Of a DNA stretch of 64,000 bases, positions 55,048 through 64,000 are shown piece after piece. Numbering within the stretch: the stretch's first letter is position 1; each line of letters starts with the position of its first letter. The notes under the pieces are model-generated. The model saw only the letters and a program-made list of their open reading frames with translations. It did no database searches and was not told the origin of the DNA. This stretch comes from Nannochloris sp. 'desiccata'. Taxonomy: Eukaryota; Chlorophyta; Trebouxiophyceae; Chlorellales; Chlorellaceae. The stretch is from NCBI GenBank assembly GCA_019044685.2, contig JAGTXX020000012.1:248001-312000 (forward strand), given 5' to 3'. The translations under genes and the position numbers were made by a program.

Positions 55048-58000
55048 TCACCTCGTTCCTCCTCCTCCTCCTCCTCTTCTGTTATAATTGATAGCACAGC
55101 CCAGCATATCCAACATACCACCCAGCTGCTGTAACCTTCCTCTATTTTCCCCTGCGACGATAATCTGGCCATCAGCACCATTACTCGAGATATTGCTTTT
55201 TCCGCTGCTGCCTCCGCCATCTGAACTAGATGAAGAAGCCAGCATTTTCACTTGCCAGGCCATTTCTTTCGCTTTCTTTTCAGCTTCACTCACTGCTACT
55301 TTCAGAGACTCTATCTCTCTTTCAGCTGCTGTTGCACGCCGGGTCGCTGCAGCTGCTGCTAGTTCTGCTGCTTTGGCTCTCTCTATGAAACCCTCATCTG
55401 TACTAGTACTAGGAAGTGCTTCTGCTTCCCCTGAAGGCAATGCATCAAAATTATCTGATTCGCCTGTAGCACGTTCTTGTGCTAATTCAGCTACTTTTAG
55501 AGATAATTCAATCTTGGCTGCTTCAGCGCTCTCAGCACGAGCGGTGACATCGGCTAGAGAAGAACGAGCTTCTTGTAGTTGGTGTTCAAGGGTGATGGTA
55601 GCATTTTTCGCTTTTTCTGCTACTTTATTTAAATCTTCTGCGTGTTGAACTTCTAATTCTTTCGAGCGTACAGCCTCCGCAGCAGCTGTTTCTTCAGCAG
55701 CAGCAAGTTTGTTTTCGATAACAGCTGCCTTCTCCGCTGCTTGATTCGCGGCAGTTTGAGCCTCTATTACCAACGCTTCTGCTGCATCTTTTGCTTTCAA
55801 AATAGAATCTAATTTCTCTACGGCATGGTTCTTGTCAGCGATTGCAATTTCACTTAATTGCTTGGCTTCAAGAGCCACCACTTCAGCGTGACTGGACCGG
55901 CTCTCTGCGGCAGCGACAGCTGCAGCCAGCTGCTCAGCTTGGACCATAAACTCAGTTTTACGAGACTCAAAACTAGACTGAACAGCTGCAAAGCGTTTTT
56001 GTCGCTCACTGGCAGCTTCTTTTAGACTTTCGCACTCCTTCAGAGCGTCTTCAAGTGATATTTTAGACACGGCAGCTTCTTCAACTGCCTTGTCTGCTTT
56101 ACTTTGCAGCTCATTGACAGTCTGAAGTAAACGTTCCACCTTTTCAGCACCTTCAGCATCAGATATTTTCGATGACTCAGCAGTTTCTAGGGCAGTTTCC
56201 AATTGTTGACACCGCTGCTGCAGCTCTTCGATTTCAGCTTGCGATTTTTTCACAACTGCGGTGGCTGTTTGTTCGGCTTCTTTAACTGCAGCAGCTACAG
56301 CTTTCGCTACTTGCTCTTCTATTGTAGACTCCATTTCTTCCTGCAGCTTTTGTGTAGTTGAATCTAAAGTTTCAGCAGCTCTTGTCTTTTCTTCTTCATA
56401 GCGCCTTTGCAGTGTTTGCACTTCAACTTGCCACTGTTCAGCTTGTGCCGCTGCTTCTGAAGCCCGTATTCTTTCAGTTTCTATACTTGAAAATGCAGCA
56501 GTACGAGCTGCGACTGCTTCTTGATGCGCTTCTTGTGCTGCTGTTAACGCTGCTTTCATTTCCTCAAGGTCTGATACAGCATCTTCGACTTTTTGTTCTG
56601 CGTTCTTCACAGCAGCTGCAGCTAATTGGGACTCTGCTTTGGCACCTTCTCGCAAAGCTTCTAATTCAGTACATTTTTGCTTTACTTCAGCTCTCAAGTC
56701 TTCAATCACCTTTTCAGTCTCTGCGGAGGCAGGAGCTGTCGGCAGCGATTCTTCTTTTTGCAATTCAGACGAAGCGGTTGCTGCAGCTTTTGTTTCTGCT
56801 TCTTCAACTCGAGCAGCAAGAGCACTATTCTCGGCCTTAAGAGCATTTAACTCTCTTTCAATCGAGCTCTTTGTGGTTTTATATTTCTCTACTTCATTTT
56901 CAGCTTGAAGGAATCGCTCTTCAAGTTCTTGATTTGATCGTCTCAGAGCCTTAACTTCATCTTCAATCGATTTCTTATCAGCGTTCTTATCTGTAGCCTC
57001 TAAAGAACCAGCCTCCTCGTTTCCTTTTTCTGATACTAATACTAACGCACTTTCAGCGGCAGCAACGCGTTCTTCAGCAGCTTCTTTCTCATCGAGTGCC
57101 GCTTTCAGCTGTCGGGCCAACACCGCTGCTTCCTCTTCTATTCTTGTGACTACTTCATTTTGTTGAGCTTCAGATGAAGAAAGCATTTCTTCGATATTCT
57201 TTATACGTTCTTGCAGCTCTGCGTTCTCAATTTTTAAAGCTGCAACAACCTCTTCCTCCTCTTCGTTGAAATTTTCTTCACCACCTTGCTCCTGCTCCTC
57301 CTGCTGCACCGTTTGTAGTTTCTCTAGTGCAGCCTCTTTTGCACTTACTGCTTCTGCAAGCTGTTGTTTCATTGCAGTGAACTGTCGTTTTGCTTTGCTC
57401 ATTTTCTGTTTTAAAGCCTGAAGCTCTTCTGCAGCATTGCCTTCTTCTTTTTCTCCATCGTCCTTGACTTTTCCTTTACCTGTTGCTACCTGCATTGCTT
57501 TTGCTTCCTCAAGGTCCTTCTTTAAGGAATCGACTTCATTTTTTAATTTCTCGACATCTTCTTGAGATACGCTCCCGCCTGAACTTTCCGTCTTCCCAGC
57601 AGCAGACTTCAATTTTGTTATTTGAGCTCTGGCAGCGTCTCGGGATGCAATTGCTGCTTGCAATTTGTCTTTATAATCTTCAAGCTCACCCAATGCATCA
57701 GCAGCAGCCTGCGGTATGAGAGAGTGTATAAATGAATGCACCTATTAATTACTGTATATCAGAGGTAGTGCATTATCTAATTGAGTTTTAATAAATTAAC
57801 AATCGAATATCTTACCGCTTCTACTGTTTCAAGGCGTTGCCGGAGGACTTCAGTCTCTTCTGCACCGCCTCTGCTCCCTGAAGAGGAGTTCCTATAGCCA
57901 CGAGATGGTGATCTGTGTGTAGGCATGGTGGTATGTAGTGCAGTTTCATCTACGTAGTCTTCGTCCTCTCCGTCCGAATAGTCGTCGTCATCCTGCAATT

Positions 58001-58290
58001 TCAATAAAACTTGTTGAAAAATAATTTCCCTATGAGTTTTGATGGAGATAGTGTGTATTGTGCCTTACCGCTTTCATGTTGATTACATTGCTGGCAATGT
58101 TCTTTGCTTGAGCCTGAAAAGAATAATTCAAAAAAGTAGTTGATCAACCACCTTGCAAAAGTAGGGTAATTGTCGCTTTTATTTAATCTATTTCATCTCT
58201 TACCAGCTGCTCATCCAGTCCAACCTCTTGCGCGAGCTCAGTCGCTTGCTGTGCGATGGAGTTTGTCAGAGAGCTCAGTTGATTCCACAT
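55048..58290 (-). CDS. Large coiled-coil protein, golgin-like, 989 aa
   Basis: Four exons on the minus strand (58290-58204, 58113-58069, 57992-57816, 57708-55048) all join in phase 0. The short N terminus (MWNQLSSLTNSIAQQATELAQEVGLDEQ) resembles the starts of golgin/TMF-type tethers. An acidic segment (DDDDYSDGEDEDYVDE) and a Ser/Arg-rich linker follow, then about 850 residues of nearly uninterrupted Ala/Glu/Lys heptads. The end is Gly-rich (RRGGGGGGTR). No GRIP domain or transmembrane anchor was seen. A vesicle-tether or scaffold role is inferred only from shape. Confidence 0.75.
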
Positions 58291-58605
58291 CTTTCAGTTG
58301 TAATGTTTCAGAGTGATGCCAAGGTGTTTCTTCACAATGCCATTGCAAAATTGAGTGTAATTACATTTAAATTCTTCGACATGTTTGCAATAGACTAGAA
58401 TCGCGTTCTTAAAGAGGAAAACAGTGTTTTTTCCTGAAAGTCAGTTCAGGCCCAGCGGCGTACGCGCCATCCGATGGCACCACGAGAAGCAGCATTTCCT
58501 CCCACTTGCCTTCCTTTAAGTTCAACACACTTTCCACTTTGATACAACCAATAAAACAAAATTAATGAGTATGAGTAGAGAATAAACTCCAATATTATAC
58601 GAACT

Positions 58606-61600
58606 CTACACTGCAGCAGGCGGTGCTATCTGTACCACCCCTGATGAATCAGCCAATTGTACTTTCCACCTCTCTATTGCAGCATCTCTATTGCCTTGTC
58701 CCCATACAGCAGCATATACAGCAGATAAAGGGGCCAACCCAGAAGCATGCAACGTCGCTTGCACGGCATCTCCTTGAAGCCCTCCCGTCAATGCTGCTAA
58801 TAACGCTGCTACCCCTGGATCTTGTAATGCGCTTCCTGGTCGAGCAGAAGCAGCTGCAGCAGCTAAATTACGTGTACTTTCTGTCATACGGCATCTCCCC
58901 ATTCTAGCTACGAGATCTTCCAATACAGAAGCAGGTAGTACAGGGGCATATCGAACTAAAGCACCAAGAGCAGCACGAGCAGCGTCCATCTGTCCTGCAT
59001 CTGCTGCAGCGTCAGCAAAGCGTAAGCCTAATTGAGCGGCAGCTGAGATACGGCGAAGTTCACCTGGTTCTACGATCTCAGTTGCAGCGGAAGAGGTGGT
59101 GGTGATGGCCGAGCCTGTGTTTTGGCTATCCTCTTCTCCCGCAGTGGTAGTTGTTTCATTGTTGCCTTCAACTCCATCAGTAAAATTCTGGCCTAGAGTT
59201 GATAGTGGTGCATCCCAATCGACAGGATCTACAAATGGAACATCTGTTTCTTCTTCGCTATCACTTTCTTTATCCCCGCTTGCTTTCTTAATTGAAGCAG
59301 CAGCAGTGGTAGCAGCAGTGGTAGCTTCATCATCATTATCCACGTTAGTAACATCTCTACCTGACGCATGTTCTCTTAATATCTCTACAACTGCAGCGAC
59401 ATGATCCCGGCCTAACGAAAGCCCAGCTAAACTATCAGCGACCCCGCCTGAATTGTCACCCGCAACACCGCTAGCAGCCTTGCCTGCAGTGAGTGTGAGC
59501 AACGCTTTATCACTCACACCCAACGCAAAGGCTTGGAAACAACGAGCAGCACGATCCCAGGAACCATCTCGAATAGCCAAGGCCATTTCAGTTTCCGGTG
59601 ATAGTCCCGGTAATAGCAAAGCTTCTTTAACTCCATCTCCTGGACTCATGGCAGCTAAGAACCGGGCTACATCATCATGGAATGCAGCACTAAGACCTCT
59701 TTCTGCAATAGTACGTGCCATTGTAAGCTCCCCACGTGCTGCAAGGCATCGCAACCTCAACCCAGGATGGCGGAGAGATACTAAGAAAGGTCTTCCAAAG
59801 GCATCTGCTAGCCATAAATAGCTATGCCTGACTCCAGCAAGGGTGACAGGCCCTGCAGGACGCATTTGCTCAGGTGGAAGAGGCGTTGCGTCCAAGGAAG
59901 GAGCAGTTTTTGAAGCAGCGCCTCCTTGGAAACTTGCCAATGTCACTTCTTGTACAAACTCTTGAGCAGGGTCTGCGAAAATAAGATGAAGCGAAGAAGG
60001 GGTAGATACAAACAGTTGTCGGGATTGCCAAATACCAGCAGCAGCGTGGGCGAGTGATAACGTAGCAAATCTTTCGAAATTTGGGTGTACTCGACACAGC
60101 TCAACGGTGTGCTCAAAGCCTAGAGTTACCAAAGTGCATTCAGGCTCCCAAGATACCCATAGCGGTTCAGGCAAGGCAGGTCCAACAGGAGAGAAATCTC
60201 TCCAACTGAAGAATCTTAAAGCCCGTTGTAAAGTGACAGGATCGATGGCGACAACTCCCAAAAGAGCCCCTCCGTGAAGCAAGACGGGTTGAGCGCCATT
60301 GAGCGCCAAATCATGTGCAGCTACAAACTGCCCAGCGTTAGATTCATCAACAACATGTACTTGAACAGTAGTTGCAGCAGCAGCTGCACGAGCAGCAGCA
60401 GCGACAGTTGCTGCTTCCTCTTCTGCGGCAGCACTTGCTGCAGCACTGGAAAATTTTGACGTCAACGTGCTCAGAAGACCTTTCTTCGTTGTAACTTCAA
60501 AATCTGGGATATTAGCTACAGAAATTAGAGCATACATGGGTGCTGTACTTGCCCATGCTAGGCAATTACCAGAGCCTCTATCCACTACATCCCAGGTTCC
60601 AGTCGGAGCAAGAGAGTATACAGTATAATTACGACTTTCCGGCCAGACAGCACTGATACTGCGCCCAGAGGTAGAGCAGGCGAGCAATGGCCGGCCAGCT
60701 TGCTCAAGATCTGCAATAGCTTCACGTGGACTGGCCTCAAGTGTGACTGTGCGTTCCGTAGCACCGGTTCTGAGGAGAGAAAAAGAAAGTAAGAAAAGAA
60801 AAATGGATATTTTAGTTTTGAACAACTGTCAAAATTAAAAAGAAATAGAATATAATGAGACTTACTTTGCACGTGACTCCATCCTCAAGGCGGTAGACCA
60901 CAGTTTCCCCTGTGTTGCCATAACATATGTTAAGCCAAGCGCCCCTTTTCCAGCTGGAGCAGCAGTGCTCGCTGCAGCACCACTTGCAGCAGCAGCCTGT
61001 TCTTCCTTTGCTTCAGAGGCCTGCATTAAGGCTTCCAACGTCATCACCTGCGCTGGCAACGCCACCACAGCAGGCTGCTCCTTTGGATCTGCTGTCAATA
61101 ATACAACTCCTGTATTTGTAGCAGCTGCCATCAAATGAGGACGTGTTGGATGAACACCTATCTGATATACTTTAGGAATTTTTTTAAAGCCAGGGTCTAT
61201 CATTCCTTGCAAATCAATCAAAGGTACAATTTCCTTGGTAGAAGGGTTGACTCCCATCAAAATAGTGCTCTCTCCTGATGCTATAATAAGAGATGGGTGA
61301 ACACCAAGGCCCGCACCACCCCAGGGCGCAAACTTTACAGAGTGACAGGACGCTTTAGGGAGAGGTTGGAGTTTGTCAAGCGTTCCCCAGTTGGAAACAT
61401 TCCATAAACCGAGTTTTTTATCGTCACCTACAGTAGCAAGACATAAGGGGAGCTCTTCTGGTTTGTCCCCGGCATAAGAAATGAAGAATGACGCATCTTT
61501 AATTCCATTTTCATGTGCTTTAAATGACTTTACAGGGGCCATTTCACGGTCAGAACCTCGTACAGTTGTTCGGGAAGGATCCCAAATGGCAACAGTGCCA

Positions 61601-62577
61601 TCTGCAGAGGTAGAAACGAGACGATCTGGGGCGCCAAGAGTCTCACCGCCCAGCGGGCATAACGCAGTGATAGCACCACGATGTGCACCTGAAAGTTTGG
61701 CAAAGACGGTCATAGAAGTAGGGCTGACCAAATAGATAGCTCCAGAAGATACGCCGACAGCGAGAACTGGAGAAAGATGAGGAGCAGCAGCTCCTGCACT
61801 ACCAGCAGTCGTAGATGAAGTTGACGACATGGCCCCTGTTAAAGAAGCCGAGTTAAGGAAGAGGAAAGCTAACCTTGTAGGTGATTTTGATTCAAATGCA
61901 CCAGCGCGTGATAAATCTAAAGATTCAGAGGAAGCGAGATCATGTAAAGTTACTTTATTTTCACATGCTGCGATAATCCATCGTCGTCCATCAACTCCTC
62001 TTATATGAGACATGGCAGGGATCGCTGAAGCATCATGTGCGCCATATTGCAGCCACCTTTGTAACGCTATCTGCCAGAAACAGGTGTCTATGTCTAGAAA
62101 TGCGAGATCGTTAACAGAGCCAGAAGCGGCGGATTTAGTAGCGAGGGATGCTTCTTGTGATGGAGAAAGGCCAGGTCCAGGAGGGGCCCCTGCTGCAGCA
62201 GCGACTGCGTCAGCACGTTTGCGAAGGGCTGCTTCTTGAAGAGCACCGTCATCAGCTCCTCCAAGTTGGTTGTTATAGATGACCTATGAAGAAGAAGAAA
62301 AAATGTTTGTCGGGAAATGAGGAATTATAAAACTAAAGAAGGTGCCAAAGAGGGTAGGTAGATGGCTTTATTCTGGGGATAGATCGCATTAACAGGTGCG
62401 TAAACTCTTCAGTCATACCTCATTGGATTCATAATTCCACACAACGACTGCATTATTCCGCTCAGAGTATGCTACCCAGGGCTGAACAGGATGAAAGATC
62501 ACACGGTCAACCTTGTCCTTTGAAGCCTTGATGCCTCTGATGGACAAAATGTCTCTTCCAGAATTGTTGTCATTCAT
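58606..62577 (-). CDS. TWD40-1: TPLATE/TSET complex subunit TWD40-1 (TTRAY1)
   Basis: Three exons (62577-62419, 62283-60866, 60769-58606) join in frame to 1246 aa. The N terminus (FHPVQPWVAYSERNNAVVVWNYES) and following WD40 units (GAHRGAITALCPLGG, STSADGTVAIWD, SFKAHENGIKD, CLATVGDDKKLGLWNV) form the first propeller. QIGVHPTRPHLMAAATNTGVV, SISAVWPESRNYTVYSL, PVLLHGGALLGV and GIWQSRQLFVSTP match plant TWD40-1. LRCLAARGELTMARTIAERGL and FHDDVARFLAAM begin the alpha-solenoid. TSET/TPLATE is an ancient adaptor-like complex acting in clathrin-mediated endocytosis at the plasma membrane. The identification is from remembered plant sequence features. It is divergent from the gene at 62894. Confidence 0.88.
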
Positions 62578-62893
62578 CGTGTTCTAGGTAGATGTGAGTG
62601 TTCACTATTTTGCAATAATCAAATGATTGATCAATAAATAAATGTGATCCTAAAGGTCAAAGCGCAGGCAGCCTCCTATCTCCAGCGCACATCCGTGTAT
62701 AATTGACTTTATTTTATTGGAAATGATATATCCCTCTGCTTGATTACGCGGTTTTGAGACGGTACAAGTTTGCCTTCTCCGAGGTACATAACACCCATAT
62801 AAGTGTCCATTTTTTTTGAAATATCGTCTTTTAAAAATTGCATTCAACTCTACTTTACAAACCAAACATATTCCAAAAGAAGCCAGGCTCGTC

Positions 62894-63558
62894 ATGCCTG
62901 TAGGGGGTAAATTAGTTCTCAAAGGTGGCTTAAAAGTTACATCGACTGGAGTAACAAAGAAAAAGAAGAAGAGAAAGGAAGAAGAATTAACAGAAGAGAA
63001 GAAAAAGCAAAGAGAAGAGGAGCGTAAGTCTAGTTTTGAAGTAGATTACCTTTTCCGAAGATTCCCCGCCTTGATATGATCACCGCTTCGCCTGCTTTCT
63101 ATACACGGAAAATTAGCTGTGTCTAGAATTTTCGCAATCCTAAATATTCCTGCATGTTCATGCTCATATTCTGACTCTCTCACATGTCAATTATTGCTTT
63201 GTTTCTCCAAATAATGCAGGAAAAACTCAAGGAGGCATTTCCGTCATGTCCAATAAAAGTTACGAAGAAGAATTTTCACTAGAAATGAGTAAAGCAAAAG
63301 AAGGCAAAGCCAAAGCAGCACCGTGGAGCTCTGGATATAAGAAAGCACCGGAAATTTTGCATGGATATGATAAAAAAGTGAAAGGAAAGACAGCAGAAGA
63401 AAGACTAGATATGAGATCAGGTGAGATGTTGAAAAGAGCTCATTTTGTCTTTCTTTGTTAATTCTTGTCCTATTCAGGGTCATTAATTGTATGGGTAACT
63501 GAAATATTCTATTGTTTCTTGATGTACAGCTATGAAGAGCGACAAATTTTGCAAATAA
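62894..63558 (+). CDS. Small Lys-rich protein, three exons, 119 aa
   Basis: Exons 62894-63023, 63220-63420 and 63530-63558 join in frame. The start (MPVGGKLVLKGGLKVTSTGVTKKKKKRK) resembles the KLxLKG...KKKKK beginning of FAM32A/DUF1754 nuclear proteins, but the C-terminal part (GYDKKVKGKTAEERLDMRSAMKSDKFCK) does not match the FAM32A tail, so it is not named. A basic, disordered, probably nuclear protein ending in a conserved-looking SDKFCK is all that can be said. Confidence 0.65.
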
Positions 63559-64000
63559 ATCTAGAGGAAGAAGAAAAAATTGAAGGAAGAATATTTCCAC
63601 CCCTTCTCTTCGTCCGCAATTTTGTGCTGACTTGGGGGAATTGTTTTTTCTTTTGTATATATACCATACCATATCAATGTTATTATTTAAACGTAATGAT
63701 CCACCTGTGACAGTGTAAAATGTGTAAAGGAATTGACGACGATACTGCAGTGCCAAAGATAGAAAGACTGAAGACGGTAGATGGCCCCGGGAGGGTGGTT
63801 TAAAATTTCCAAAATGCAAGCTCTTCTCGTATGTGAGAGAGTAGACTTTATATGTGATATTTTTCACAATCGAACTAGAATGCAGCAGAACACTCAGTTC
63901 AAAATTGAAATATAAACATCGGCTACTTGAGTTCATTTCAATTTCGATTCGCATCTCTTATTTCATCTTCACAGACCAGCAAAGCTGCAATGCCTTTGAT
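63559..64000. other. Right edge of window
   Basis: No gene can be supported. The last 40 bases contain an acceptor-like tcttcacag near 63974 and an ATG at 63990, possibly the start of a gene that continues beyond the window. Confidence 0.35.

Noticed and set aside
55088..57719. Plus-strand Ala/Leu/Ser-rich frames under the coiled-coil gene
   Set aside because: They arise from the complement of Ala/Glu/Lys codons in the minus-strand gene.
62650..62922. Minus-strand frame between TWD40-1 and the Lys-rich gene
   Set aside because: It has no motif, overlaps exon 1 of the plus-strand gene at its upstream end, and its composition fits chance.
63244..63954. Long minus-strand frame of 236 codons at the right edge
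   Set aside because: It is a shadow of the Lys-rich gene's exons and A-rich sequence; Phe/Leu/Ser-rich with no domain.
1..64000. CRISPR arrays, operons, bacterial promoters
   Set aside because: Genes have spliceosomal introns and eukaryotic families; no regularly spaced repeats were seen.

Overview
This is nuclear DNA from a photosynthetic eukaryote, most likely a green-lineage alga (inference). Nearly every host gene is split by short GT-AG introns. There are plastid-type proteins: ferredoxin-sulfite reductase, an LHC-like protein with a chlorophyll-binding motif, and an acetylornithine aminotransferase with a leader. Other markers fit the same picture: topoisomerase VI subunit A, a TPLATE/TSET TWD40-1 subunit, a plant-specific TIGR01589 domain and a Chlamydomonas-style Cys/Met copper transporter. 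A histone stem-loop-binding protein argues against a land plant.

Layout. Positions 1-9.7 kb are repeat-rich: a minus-strand LINE with a TAATG ORF1/ORF2 overlap and a broken ORF2, a short poly-A element sharing its 5' end, a 110-bp identical direct repeat, and two unrecognised coding units. From 9.8 to 50.5 kb lie dense host genes: LHC-like, SpoU methyltransferase, coiled-coil proteins, SLBP, CDK5RAP1-type methylthiotransferase, a 5'-truncated LINE, cohesin SMC1, an EH plus AIDA-type C2 protein, a possible NDUFAF4 relative, Top6A, TRM13, sulfite reductase, MoaE, an IMPACT/YigZ protein, a CTR copper transporter, DCP2 and ArgD. Positions 50.6-53.4 kb have no intact protein gene, but hold the main discovery: two circularly permuted tRNA genes, in which the 3' half precedes the 5' half. 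Both read as tRNA-Val (CAC and AAC). Positions 53.4-63.6 kb carry a MYND protein, a long golgin-like coiled-coil protein, TWD40-1 and a small Lys-rich protein.

Organisation. Host genes are repeatedly arranged head-to-head with 120-470 bp between start codons, which suggests shared promoters. The genes do not form one pathway. Recurrent themes are chromosome and DNA maintenance (SMC1, Top6A), RNA processing (SLBP, DCP2, TRM13, CDK5RAP1, SpoU, permuted tRNAs), sulfur/molybdenum/arginine metabolism and endocytic trafficking.

Limits. Exon borders were set by hand from splice consensus and reading-frame closure, with no transcript data. Product names rest on remembered family motifs, not searches.
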